From positions 682,001 to 746,000 of the forward strand of contig CAUEEP010000750.1 in the NCBI GenBank assembly GCA_958450365.1: 64,000 bases of DNA, in the 5' to 3' direction. Position numbers and translations under genes: made by a program. Shown here one piece after another: positions 48,001-59,306 of this stretch (positions are counted from its first letter, which is position 1; each line of letters starts with the position of its first letter). The notes under the pieces were generated by a model that did no database searches, was not told the DNA's origin, and saw only the letters and a list, made by a program, of their open reading frames with translations. This DNA comes from Mesorhabditis belari. Lineage: Eukaryota; Nematoda; Chromadorea; Rhabditida; Rhabditidae.

Positions 48001-48585
48001 CGACCTGGATATTCGAAATCAGCGAAAAATTTGCTACAAAATAGGCTAGGTCTCACTTCAAAACTCGGTGGTAAAGAAACAACGACCCCTAGTAAGCTAT
48101 TTAAATAAACAAAGACTCCTAAAATCTGATCACTCTCTTCCTCACCGTGGTCACCCCTAGTTCGATGCTTTACTCTCTGCAAAACACAACTGGTGAAGTG
48201 AAATCGTAATAACAGACACACAAACCGACAAAAAAAATTTCAAATTATAATATAGTAGATGCAAATGACAAACCTTTGACTAGTAAACTCAACTTCCCAA
48301 ATCTCTCCGTTTCCCCCGCTTCCAAGTAATTTTTTCCACTTCAAAGAATATGCTTTTGAAAATTGATTTTTCAGAAATATTTGATTTACATACCACCATG
48401 TTTGTTGATTGTACCCTGGACTCTTTTACAACTAACGATACAATTTGGTGTCTCCAATATTCCATCAGAAAATTTTGGATCTTTCCCGGGCACAATCTCG
48501 TATCTGTCCACTTGATTACTAAGAATGATTTCTTGTGGAGTGTTGAAAAAAATGAACCGACTCTCTTATTATTTGTAGAGTGTTG
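45015..48585 (-). CDS. Gene E: kinase-like gene of the A/B family, 3' end disrupted
   Basis: Exons: an open 5' piece up to about 48585 ending at 48394, then 48274-48352, 46591-46811, 46405-46528, 46141-46327, 45317-45378, 45134-45238 and 45015-45090, all phase-matched. Motifs in order are GSGGNGEIW loop, VEYAAKN, LRTRNLIHRDIKAEN, LCDFAFTI (DFG replaced by DFA), GTYASMSPEV and SDIFCLGLVLWFLIERR. The 124-nt and 62-nt exons match genes A, B and C. HRD is intact but the DFG glycine is lost, so activity is uncertain. No ATG is visible in the first piece. Downstream of 45015 a mariner and other transposons follow, and no linker, membrane segment or ectodomain was found. Introns carry foldback F7 and a short Ginger-like element. 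Confidence 0.65.
45408..46121. mobile_element. Short Ginger-like foldback element
   Basis: The ends TGTCGTAGCCGCTTACGAAA and the complement of TGTCGTAGCTTACGAAATTC are flanked by TATA (45404-45407, 46122-46125). They match the termini of the 40970-42804 element. The arms are almost perfect inverted copies of about 330 bp. There is no coding capacity. It lies in an intron of gene E. Confidence 0.8.
46890..47260 (+). repeat. Duplicated junk module with maT and Tigger scraps
   Basis: CAAATTTGGTACCATTCGAT plus AATTCTCTATAAGTTAAACT occurs at 46911-46960 and again at 47178-47229. Between them lie a 100-bp copy of the maT 3' end (TTTGGAGGCCCAGAAGCGAT; compare 40635) and a scrap of the Tigger transposase (AAGAAGGCTTTCGAGTTTGA; compare 43000). 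Confidence 0.75.
47298..48090. repeat. Foldback F7 with two opposed tRNA-like sequences
   Basis: The outer arms share GATCGTTGTT, GGTCTCACTTCAAAACTCG (mirrored at the left as CGAGTTTCGAAGTGGGACCT) and AAACGAC/GTCGTTTG. A plus-strand box B (CCGGTTCGAGCCCGG, about 47510) lies on the left. A minus-strand tRNA-like sequence with long variable arm (about 47770-47870; GTGGCCAAGTGGTTCGTGCG, GGGTTCAACTT) lies on the right. It is located in the first long intron of gene E. Confidence 0.75.
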
Positions 48586-49232
48586 ACGTGCACACCGAAA
48601 CTCCCTCCGACTGATTGCTGACTTTCTAGAAAATATTTAACAGATTTGGAACGTTGTATGTCGCTTACGAGGGTTGGGCATTTATGTTTTGGGACAGCTG
48701 CTTCTTCTCTTAAAATTAAGACCTTGAAAGGATATTCACACTGAAAATTGAGAGGGTCGAAGTCGTAAACAATAGTTATTAGGCAAAAAATTAACAGAGG
48801 ATTGGGAGAAAGACAACAAGGAGTTTAATTGTTCAACGTTCCCACTAGTAACACACTTTTTCGTTGCTTACTAAATAAATATGACCGTAGAGAAAAGTTT
48901 GAAATAACTTTAAAAGCACTGCAGTAAAGATTTTGTTTGAAAACATTAATGCAATGAAACAAAACCTTTTATGAGGAAAGAAAGTGTAGAACTGTTCGTA
49001 TCAGCCTCTCTTTTCTGCTCGCACTCTCGTATCAATCAATTTTGTTGAAGCCGAAAAAGCGCCCATGCAGTTTTCCCATGACTGCATGGGCCCATCGAGA
49101 TTTCTTATCTAATTGGCAATCCAACTACGGTTGCCAAACCTGAAATTTCTTCGCTCAAAATTTTTCTTTTCCTTGTCATTTCTAGTGCTAATTTTCAGCT
49201 ATAGATACTAAAGCTGACATTTTTCTCAAAGG

Positions 49233-52200
49233 ATGGATTGGGCAGCCGAAAAAGACTTGTATTTCACCACCAAAAAGCACATTGTTTTAGACAAAGACAC
49301 GTAAGTTTTTCGTAGATTTGTAAAAACTTTTTCAATTTTAGCCATCGTGTTGTGAAATTTTATCTTATCAAGGACGATTACTACTATGGTATTTTCAAAA
49401 ACGAAACCGAGACTTTGAGCAAGCTTGTCCATCCAAACATTGTTTCATTTTTGGGCACTGTGATGACGCCGAATCTTGGGATTGTAATGGAGTATTGTGA
49501 AAGAGGGCCAATATCCAAAAGTGATCCTTTTTTCTTGTGACCAAGTGACTTAATTAAACGGTATTACTGATTCGTGGTTCTCTTTTGATTATTGCACTTT
49601 GAAAAGGCTTTCGAAAACTGTTGTAATCAAACCACCAGCTTTCTGTCGATCAGCTTCTTAACTTGATAACATTGATGAGAAACCATGAGGATCAGTTGAT
49701 GATACAAAAATTGAACTGGTCAAATGGCGATTACGGTAGATTTAAGTGCTTTTTTTTAACATTCATGAAGCAAGCGTAAAATAAGTAATCTAGTACTTAC
49801 GAAACCTGTATGTGAGAAAAAAGACTTCTCGTTGTTTTTAGTCATCTTTCAACAAGAATTTGAATATTCGTTACGAACTATTTTATGGTGGGCCGAACAA
49901 CTATTCCGAGCGATTTGCTATCTTTCTGAACGTGACATTGTACATGCAAATATCAACCATAAAAAGTTTGTTTCTATCAAAATTTATTATTTTTTGTTTT
50001 ATTTTTCTAATAGTAGGCTTTAATTTTTCAACAATATTTGGGAATCATGAGAAACCAAAAGTATTTAATCTAAATCAAAACGACAGGGAAAGCGCGTCCT
50101 TTCAAAGTATACTTCGAATCTTAATTTTAGCACTTTGGCGACTGGAAGCTTTGGTCTTAAACTCGCTGGTTTTGGCAACTCTAGACGAGAAGGAGAGCCG
50201 AAAAATTATCCAGTTTTATTCAGAATCCAATCACTAAACAAATTAATATTTTAGATAACAAGTGCTAGCGATGTCTACAGTGCTGCTGTTTTAATTTGGG
50301 AAATTGTTGAGAAAAGGTTTCTGAATCGAAAAAGAAGAAAAGCTTTATTTTTAGTGAAGCCCATTTTGATGATGTGGAGCTGGAACACCGCCCTTTCGCA
50401 GCGAAATTTTCCCACATTAAAGATATACCACTTAAGGAGCCAAGTCTTTTTGAGAAACTTCAAAAGTTAATTGAGAGGTGGGCTAACAATTAGATTTGAA
50501 TAACGTATTTTTAGTGGAACTCAATTGGAAGCAAAAGATCGGACTCCAGTTTTTGCCGCTTTGTTGACAACGAAAGGTTTGCGAAAAGTGCGTTGTTTTT
50601 CTAGCAAAATAACAAGGCTTGGTAATCGAACTGAAACTTTAAAAATAACAATAAATCAATTTCAGCAACACACAGAATGGCTTAAATTGAAGAATGGTGA
50701 AAATCTATGTGAATTGTGCTTGAAAAGTTACGTGCATGATAATCAAACGGTGTCTACTCCAGAAATCAGGAAAGTGACACCAACGGTTAAATTAGGTAAC
50801 ATCTTAGTCTAGTATTAGAGGAAAGACATTTTTAGCTTTAACACAGTTGCTGAGTATTGATCATCAAGAAATGGAGACTTTGGAAGGAATCCCCAAGAAA
50901 TTAGTAAGCAGCTTTGAAACTTATTGAAAAGACAGTCAATGACTATTTTTCAATCAACATGTCTTGAACGTTTTATAATATTATGTTGCATTTTAGCTAA
51001 CAGAGCAAACACCTTCTACAAGTGAAGCCAGTGAAAACGCTTCACTTCGTCACCATCAAACCGGCGATCATGTTAAGGTATTGACCGGACTTTCTGTTTG
51101 ATATATCTTATAATTAGGGTCTGCGTCTGCGCGGTTCAATTCAACCTGCATTCGACTTTAAGACTTTTCAGCCTACTGCAATGGATGAGATACAAATTCC
51201 AGTGCAATTTTTACCGGTAATATGATCAGAATCAAACAATATTTTATGTTTACAGTGTTTTCTAAAATATATGCTTAAAAAACAGTAACTATTATAACTT
51301 AACCGTGTTTTTACTTAAATGAAAGAAGAAAGGAAAGGCTACTGAAAGCCATTGAAGAAAATTCACCTTTCTACAGTATCCATAAATTGTTTGAACTAAA
51401 ATAAGCGTCATAATCGTATTTAAATAGCACTTGCTTTGCTTTTAATGAACTGTCCAAAGCGTTTGACTTCAGGAAGAGGAACTTGCTGACACAGATTTCA
51501 ATTTGCTTTCCCGTGGTGACTTTGGGACAATCTTGTAAGTCAATATCAAACAAAACAAAGAAAATTAGCTACTTACAAAAAAAAGCTGTTGTTAAAAGCT
51601 TCTAGTAGGCAAAGAAAATCAAATTTGGTAAACAATTTTGTAATTACAGTACACTCAGTGGGTTGCAATTGGTCGCCGAGACAATTGCGCGAGTCACTCT
51701 TAAACGGTATGCTTAACAAGTGAATTCTTAAATTCTCTTGATTATATTGATATCTTGATAGAGTTTAACAGTTCAACCTTATCTTAAATTCCTTTTTGTG
51801 CAAACTTCCAGAACCAACTCTCAACTTTCAGTGTTCGAATCGATCCACCAACTGCGGCAACGGAGCTAGACGCTAGATTTCTGAAGGAGCTACATCTTTC
51901 ACAGACTTATAAACACTCAAATGTAATTTTTTTTAAATATTTTTATAGAAAAATGTTTAGATCATTACATTCTATAAAGATTACGGGGAGCCATCAACTG
52001 ATGATCCGACAAAGTTCACTCATTACTGCTGGATTAGCGAGCGGATGGACCCTTTGGAGAAATACTATGAGTCAGCTTTGTGATGAACAAGTTTAGCATA
52101 ATTTTGATCAAATAGCTTAGCTGCTTTAGGTGTATTTTGATTTAAAAGTAGAAGTTTATAGGTTTACAAGGGAAGGCTTAGGCTTACAAGGGAAGGCTTG

Positions 52201-55200
52201 GGCTTACAAGGGAAGTACCCCAGCTCGCCTCGAACTCAAGCAAAAAGTAAATAGCTTCCGAGTATCCGAGCGTCTTATCCAGTGCGCCAATAGCCCATAT
52301 TCGCGTCGCGAGAGAAGCCTTTTAAGCGAGATGTCGCAAAGTTCTTTTTGATCAAATAGCTAATACAGTTAGCAATTTTTTTTTGTTTTCATCTAACTGT
52401 GTGTGATTTGATTTTCGGAGGTAGACGTTTATGATCTTATTGTTAGGCTTAGAGTTTTTATTCTTTTCTGAAGTATTTCAAAATCCATGAAAGTCGGTGG
52501 AAAGTCGGAAAAAGCTATCTTACTATCAAATTTGAGTCTACTTTATCACTGGTTAGTCTGTAAAAAAGCAATTTTTTTTGTTTTCATCTAACTGTAGTTA
52601 TTGGGTTGTCCGGTTATGAATGCGCGTTTTTTACTATTTTGTAAATTGCTCAAGATACCGAAATCAAGAAAAGGATATGAGTATTATTCGAAAGCTGAAG
52701 ATCTCCTCTACATTTTGATACAAAAAGTTGTTGAATTTGTTCAGCTTTTGGGCAAATTGACTGCACAGAAGAAGAGGTGACCAAAAAATGGAAGGGTGCC
52801 GTTGGATTAAGTTTTGGCTCCGCTCAAATTGAGTTAACCGTTTGATGTTTGGCCAATAGATATATCAATACAACTTTTTTTTTTCAATATAAGAATTTCA
52901 GAGCATCTTTTCTTTTCTGGGCGGTTATTTTACACCATAAAACTTGAGGAATAGCTAAGCTAAAATCAGCTTTTTTTTTAAAAACGACCTCACCCTTTGT
53001 GCAGTCAATTTCCCAAAAAGTTGAATGAATTCAAAAACTTTTTTATTCCAAAATGTAGAGGAGATCTTCAGCTTTCGAATGATATATAACACTCATATAC
53101 ATCTGTCCGATATCTTGAGAAATTTACAAAATAGTAAAAACGCGCATTCATAATTGGACAACCTAATAGATTAAAGTAGCTTTTTAAGGGTAACTCATTG
53201 GATGTAACAAAGAGTTGACCAATTTAGAACTATAAATAAGGAATGTTAGCACAAAAAGGTAGAAAAAGTATTAATATGCTTTCGATCAAAAATAATGGAA
53301 CTGTTAAATCTAATTTACAAGCTAATTTACAATCTAGAAGCCAGCGTCGACGAGATTGTATGCACGGATTTGCAGTAAGGGACATTCGCCTTCTGTGTGA
53401 GCTTATGACTCAGCCACTGCGAGCTCTCGACTATCTGCATTCGTTTGGAGTTTTTGGCTTGGTAACTTTGTAAATTTGCAATATATTATCATTATCAAAA
53501 CATCAATATATCAATATATCATTACATTACAAGATTTGACAATATATTTCAAAGTCAAGGCATCATTTGAAGCATTCAGAACCTCTCTCCCAGAAGCATT
53601 AGCATAAAAGAGGGCGAAGGAACTTTTATCGTGAAAATCTCGGACTTCGGATTGATAAAGTGAGCAAATCTATTAAGTATTATGAATTAAATGTTTTTTT
53701 TTTTGGATACAATATTGATCCAAACTTTAGTGATGAAATCCATTGTCACACAAAGGACCTCAACGCGCTTATCTATAAATCGATCGAGGTTTTGGAGGGG
53801 AAACCAGTCGGCAGCTGTGCTGATATTTGGGCTATTGGGACAATCGCAATCGAATTTCTTGGAGTCAAACTTTTCATGCCAACCGGGAGTGTGGAAGAGA
53901 TTGCAGAAAAAGTGAGGGAAATGGATCAGAGTGATTGAGAGGATCTAGGCTGTTTTGTAGAACTTATACACCAAAGTCTTATAAGGGAACGTTCAGAACC
54001 GACCGACATTTCGAGGCAAAACTTTAGCACAAAGGTAAATCGATTACGAGGATTCCAAATCTGAAATCCGTTTTTGCTGACGGACCTTGGTGTTCGAGAT
54101 ATAAGCGTGCAAAGTTTGACAAATTTTGCCAAACTTTCATCTTGCTCATGAAAGAGCACTATGACGAAGAGGAGGAAGGGCAGCGGTGGCCTAGTGGGTA
54201 GTGCGCTAGTCTACAAACCCCATGACACTTTTGCTCGCGTGTTCAATTCTGCCACCCGCCCTAATCTTTTACTTTTTTGCAATTTATTCTCGCTTCACTT
54301 TCCTTTATTCTTTTTATCATTATATTTATTTATTTCTTCTACAATTTTTTGGGAGTAATCGACGACTGCGAGATTTGAATAGTTGCGCATCAATAGGCAA
54401 AGGACAACTTTTGGTTCTTCTGGTTCTTCTAGTTCTTCTGGTTCTTCTGGTTCTTCTAGTTCTTCTGGTTCTTCTGGTTCTTCTAGTTCTTCTAGTTCTT
54501 CTAGTTCTTCTAGTTCTTCTGGTCCTTCTGGTTTATCTACAATCAGATGAGGAATTATGTTTTGTCCATTTTATGATAGAGCTTTTTCTCTGTTCAATCA
54601 ATCAATGTTTCAATTGATTGATTGAAGATCAATCTTTGTTTTTCTATTGTAAAAATTGGATAAGTAAGATCCGTTTTACATAGAAAACGAGAGAAAAAAG
54701 CTAAAAAGTGAAAACATTTTAGGATCTCCAAAAAAGATTTCTAAAATTTTGCAAAAAAAGTAAAAAATTAGGGCGGGTGGCGGAGTTGAACGCGCGAGTA
54801 AAAATGTCATACGTTTTGTAGACTAGCGCACTACCCACTAGACCGCCGCTGCTCTTCCTACCATTCGTCATGGTGCCCTTTTATGAGCAAGATGGCAGTT
54901 CGGCAAAATTTCTCAAAACTTTACACGCTTATATCTCGAACACCAAGACCCGTCAGCAAGAACGGATTACAGATTTGGAATCCTCGTAATCGATTTACCT
55001 TTGTGCCAAAGTTTTGCCTCGAAATGTCACGACGGTAGGTTCTAAACGTCCCTTTATTAGATCTAAAAGCAGGATGAGATCTCAAGAATTGCATCACTTT
55101 ATTGACCCGAAGCTGGCCCAAAAAAGTCTTTTGATATCCTTTAGGTTTTGATAGGTTTTCACAATGAAAAGAATTGGATTTACGAGAAGAACCAAACTTT

Positions 55201-57858
55201 CAGATTACCCAAAACGGACCAGCGAAAGTTGTCTTGAAACGAATTGAGACTGTGCTCAAGAACTTTGATCAAATCTCTAATGAATGGCGAAGCAGAGTTG
55301 AGAAAGATTTGGGAGCAATCAGCAGTAGGTTTTGTTTGAATTCAGCAAAAACTTATCAATTTAGTACTCAACTTCATAAAATTAATGAAATCGATGCTTG
55401 AGCGGAGACCTCTGGATCGACCAATCGTCGAAAGTTGTCTAAAGGATCCATTCTTGACAGAGTGCAATGTAAGTGAGTCAAAAATAGGATTTTCTTGTAA
55501 ATGATTGATGCAAATGAATTAAAAAAGCAAATTTGTAGATGTTGACAAAGTAAATCTTGATTTCAGATGATATGCGAGAGGCGCGAATCGCGAATGAATG
55601 ATGAGGCGAAGATACAAAAGATACGAAAAGAGACTCTCGCTGTGATTGAGAGATTTGGTGGTTCAAGAAGTTTGCTGAGGAATTTAGAGTCTGATTTAGA
55701 GTCTGATTCAAGAGTGGCTAGGCCAACTTGGAACACTACTGCTCCAGCAAGACTGAGGGGCGAAGAGTCTCCAGTTTTCGACAAAGATGATCTCTTGGCC
55801 CCACCAGCCGTTTCTTTTACACCCACACCCTTTTACACCGTAAACTTGCTGAAAATTGTAACAGCGTTACTGTAGTTACTGTAGTTGCGTAAAACAGAAG
55901 CCTTAACTATTCCCATTGAAGAACGCACTGAATTTGACCAAAATTGGAATTTTTACCTAATTCAGTGGCTTTATAAACATTATTCAAAACAAGAAGAAGG
56001 ATTGGTTAGGGAAGGATGTGAACCTAAGCCAAAGACTTTATAGGTTCCGTAGACTAGCTTGCTATCCGCTAGATGCTAGAAGGTTTTCTAGAAGATGTGA
56101 AAAAATGATGCCAAGATTCGAAAATGTCTATGAACTTCTGTGAAAAAAGATTCTATGAGCACTTTATGTCTTTAGAAGATGTAGAAGCTGTAAAATAAAA
56201 CATAAATATTTAAATATTTAATATAATTTTCAAAAAAGCAAGAAAATTGGTTAAAGGAGGATTTGAACCCAAGCCAAAGAACTTCATAGGTTCCGTATAC
56301 TAGTTCACTATCCGCTAGACCACTGAAACCGTTCAAAAACCCCGTTGAAAAGACCCCAAAATCCGTTGGAAAGCTTTCTTGTGCCGGCCCCATAAAGAGT
56401 CCGAAATCTAAGCGAATTTTCTATGCCAGATTCGTTGCATTTCCGTTTGAGTCCGCAGCTAATTTTTGCAGATTGAGAATCAGCTTGTCCGATTTTATAA
56501 AATCCTCGAATCGATTCTCAACTTTGAGCTGAGACCATTTTCTTATAAGCCATGAAAAATTCAACAAGCAAACAGTTTCCATTTATCCTGGTTCACGCGC
56601 AAAATCCTGCTGAAGAGTCATAAATTACAGGTACAGTAGCTCTGCTAGCGTTTTTCAGCAATTTTCAACAATTTTCAACAACTAACTATTTTCTCAGGAA
56701 CGTTTTTAGGTTTTTAGCTCTTTTCCTTCATTTTTAAAACCCCATTTCTAGAAATTTTCTAGAAAAAGTTTTTCTCAAAAGTTTTTCTCTTGTATATAGC
56801 AAAAAACCTATCAAACAAAGCTACAAAAAATTCAAAAATTCAAAAAATTCAAAAATTTGCTTCTTTGTTTTGTTAAAAAAAATTGATTTGCTTTCTGGTT
56901 TACTTGCATTTAACTTCACAAATTCAACTTGTTCAATTAAGATCCAAATAAAATTTGATACCGGTTGTTTATTTCCCACAAACGACTTTTAATCTTTATT
57001 TCTTGCACATTCAAGTGAAAAGCTTTGAAAAGAACTGATCAAACATTTCAATCATTTCCCAACAGGAATCGTTGTTGTCATTTGTCCAGGACATCCACCA
57101 ATCTGATTGTAATATTGTCCATTTGAGCAATAACATAAGTATGTGGTTCCAGTGATGCTCACGACTGAAATATGGGAATTTTTTCACATTTTTTCACAAT
57201 TTTTCGCCAGTTCACATACGAACCATTACATCGAGACCCCAAATTGCATAATTGAGCTTCGAGAATTGTTTCAAAGGTTGAAACTCCTATAAGCATAAAG
57301 AATTTGGCTCTAGTTGTATGCAAATTGATGAAATGAAGCGTCTATCGGCTCGTGAAGCTGTGAAGTCATCAATGAAACTTAAAGAGGTCTAAATAAAGTT
57401 GTCAGAGAGTTATGGCACTGTTAACTAGTTTATAAAGAGTTTTCTTACTTTAGCCATCAATTTAAATAAAGCCAAAGCGTTTAAATAAACTCTACTCTGC
57501 TTTTCAGGAGCAAAAGAGAGAAAATCGCTTTGATTTTCTCCTAAGAAAAGAGGATGGTCAAAAAGCTCTTCTGAAACAGATCGGCTTTGATGGCTCAACG
57601 CAAAGAATACCAGTGATCCAGATCAAAATCCTACAGAAACCTATCTACTGTAAACAAAATGCCCAGTCAACTATTAAACAAATTGAGCCAATTCTTCTTC
57701 TGCTCATCTTCGTCATCTCCTTGTTCATCTTTTTGAAATTGGAAATTCACCCGCGACTTACTTCAAAGTCATCAATCCGAAATTGGGATAGACTCATTTC
57801 GGGTGCTAAAGCTCGAATATCTTCATCGTGTAAAATTGAACCGGACTCCATTTTGTGA
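49233..57858 (+). CDS. Gene C: double pseudokinase of the A/B family
   Basis: Twenty-one exons keep frame for 909 residues: 49233-49300, 49342-49520, 49842-49965, 50131-50212, 50255-50316, 50355-50477, 50515-50795, 50836-50903, 50997-51077, 51118-51216, 51473-51534, 51650-51706, 51832-51922, 51961-52079, 53338-53461, 53580-53659, 53731-53911, 55204-55324, 55365-55468, 55567-55839 and 57508-57858. Domain 1 (about 1-250): HPNIVSFLG, MEYCERG, then HANINHKN in place of HRDIKPSN and LAGFGNS in place of DFG. Domain 2 (about 390-705): LLSRGDFGTI, GLNLSPRS in place of HRD, intact SDFGLIK, ADIWAIGTIAIEF, then LERRPLDRP. Linker motifs are DEIQIPVQFLP (end of exon 10) and GFDGSTQRIPVIQIKIL (819-835). 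Both catalytic-loop Asp are gone, so a scaffold or regulatory role is likely. A hydrophobic stretch at about 848-865 may be antisense to a convergent exon. Confidence 0.75.
52130..52320 (-). other. tRNA-like sequence beside a short tandem repeat
   Basis: GGCTTACAAGGGAA repeats three times at 52165-52215. On the minus strand from 52312 a tRNA-like stretch reads box A TTGGCGCACTGGATAAGACG, a long middle consistent with a variable arm, and box B GAGTTCGAGGCG. It lies in a long intron of gene C. Confidence 0.55.
52601..53166. mobile_element. Mariner-type palindromic MITE
   Basis: The ends TTGGGTTGTCCGGTTATGAA and the complement of TTAGGTTGTCCAATTATGAA are flanked by TA. The arms continue as inverted copies (GAAAGCTGAAGATCTCCTCT, TTTGGGCAAATTGACTGCAC). 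It is 566 bp, without coding capacity, in an intron of gene C. Confidence 0.85.
53977..55056. repeat. Foldback F8 with opposed tRNA-like sequences
   Basis: Arms of about 270 bp mirror each other (ACATTTCGAGGCAAAACTTT, AATCGATTACGAGGATTCCA, ATATCTCGAACACCAAG). Each arm ends in a tRNA-like sequence: plus strand 54182-54258 (GGTGGCCTAGTGGGTAGTGC, GTGTTCAATTCTGCC) and minus strand 54770-54852. Between them a TTCTTCTGG/TTCTTCTAG tandem repeat spans about 54405-54535. It lies in an intron of gene C. Confidence 0.85.
55990..56560. repeat. One-armed relative of F1 with two tRNA-like copies
   Basis: There are two minus-strand tRNA-like copies (about 56008-56085 and 56255-56330). Both have CTAGCGGATAG and a box B of the GGTTCA-x-ATCC type. 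A right arm at 56385-56545 (AAAGAGTCCGAA, TTGAGAATCAGCTTGTCCGA) matches the right arm of F1. The left arm is not recognisable. It lies in the last intron of gene C. Confidence 0.7.
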
Positions 57859-57905
57859 AGGATACATTTGTTCAATTCATCCGATAAAGCTTTCAATTGT
57901 TCAAT
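57650..57905 (-). CDS. Possible convergent exon(s), unrecognised
   Basis: The minus strand from 57905 reads HIEQLKALSDELNKCILHKM and continues acidic (LHDEDIRALAPEM) to a strong donor GTAAGT at about 57762. It is preceded by a TTCCCAG acceptor. A following acidic stretch (EQGDDEDEQKKNWLNLF) would end near 57668. It overlaps the 3' exon of gene C in antisense. No upstream exon was found. Either this or the terminal coding part of gene C may be spurious. Confidence 0.4.
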
Positions 57906-57929
57906 ATGCTGGGAATGTAAGAGACCTGG

Positions 57930-58140
57930 GCCCGGTTTCACCACCACTTACGACACCATTTCACCACCATTTTACGACACTATCGTAACTTTGGCTACTA
58001 TCGTAACCTTACGACACGATTTCACCACTACTTGCGACACTGTCGTAACTTTGCCACACTTATCACCACCAATTTACGACAGCTGTCGTAAATTTTCCTT
58101 ACTACACTATCGTAACTTTACGACACCTCTCAATGTAAAC
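57930..58140. repeat. GTCGTAA/TTACGAC palindrome cluster
   Basis: About a dozen TTACGACA and GTCGTAACTTTG motifs alternate in both orientations with CACCAC spacers. No coding or transposon ends are recognised. Confidence 0.7.
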
Positions 58141-58179
58141 CCTTCCGACACCTCAAGGGCTACTCTTAGCGGGCGTCGT

Positions 58180-59300
58180 AACGGGAAAATGCTACTATTT
58201 TAAGCTAGAGGAAAAATCAAGCAAAACTAATTTGATTTTCGGACTCTACAGGGTATCCAAAAAAAATCCACTTCGGGTCAAATTTTAAAGATATTTCCGG
58301 TGGTTCAAGGTGTTTTTCCCGATCTTGTAATGGATACCTGTAAAATAGTGTGTCAAAATGCCGATGATCTTATCAATAGCACAAAAAAAGCTTGAGCAGT
58401 TGGGTTTTTCAGCTTATATCTACTTTCTGGACTCAATACCAAATACGATTATTTCTCCAGAGTTTTTTTTGATTTCTCCACGCGCAAAAATGTGCGCAAC
58501 GATTTTTTTTCCTAAAAATGCATCTAAAAATATTATATTCAACGTGTCCCAATCAGTAGTATCGTGAGTTTATCGAAGTACATTCGCTTTTCGAGCGAAC
58601 TTTTCCCTTGAATCTCTTTTCGGAGAACATCGAACAACACAGAACAACTTTTGTTTACCTGATGGAAACTTTGTTAGATGAAATAACTCAAAAAGATCCA
58701 CAAAGCTCTTAAAGCTTTCTATTTTTGCAAGCAAAGGAGAAAAGGTTATTGATGAGAAGATTTGGGCAAAGAGTAAACATCAGAGATTGTCACTATGAAC
58801 GATAAGGAGAATCGGAAAGAAAGGGCCTGTTGATCGGCTTGAAGTTTCCGAATACGAACGCATTTTGGGACTGAAATTTTCACCTCGAATCAGCTTCTGA
58901 AAGTTGTTCCTTTGACTCTCTGGGACTTGTCTGTGTTACTCTTTCTGAAATGGCAAATTTTCTGTATCATGTTGAACTATGTACAAGAGTTCGAGGACGA
59001 AAGTGGGTTATTTTCAGGTTAATAGTGTAACTGTAAGAATAAATGTGCTAAAAAATAAAGTAGCTTGATAATTTTTAAACTGTTTATGAAAAAAAATTTA
59101 CCTATTTCAAGATAGAAAACATTAAAAAATCATAAAATTTGAAAAATTTAGAAAATTTAGAGCAAATGCCCGATCATGAAAGGTACCAAAATGCCATGAA
59201 AGCTGGGATACAAAATTTTTGGAATAGGCATTAAGTCAAAGATATCTTTAGGTACAAACATTTCTAATAAGTATATTTTAAAATTATCTACACATCTACA
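58180..59300. other. No gene recognised
   Basis: A single Tc1-like end (CTACAGGGTATCC, about 58248) is seen without a partner. No splice-joined coding run was found. The rest is AT-rich. Confidence 0.45.
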
Positions 59301-59306
59301 CATATA

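Noticed and set aside
48146..48189. Possible exon of gene E (CVLQRVKHRTRGDH)
   Set aside because: It has splice-like borders, but including it breaks the frame, whereas joining 48274 directly to 46811 keeps it and aligns with gene A.
54222..54617. 131-codon frame with LLVLLVLL repeats
   Set aside because: This is translation of the TTCTTCTGG tandem repeat inside foldback F8, with no start context or conservation.
871..56330. Calling the box A/B segments functional tRNA genes
   Set aside because: Acceptor stems and anticodon arms could not be closed with confidence by eye, and most copies lie inside repeats, so they are listed only as tRNA-like.
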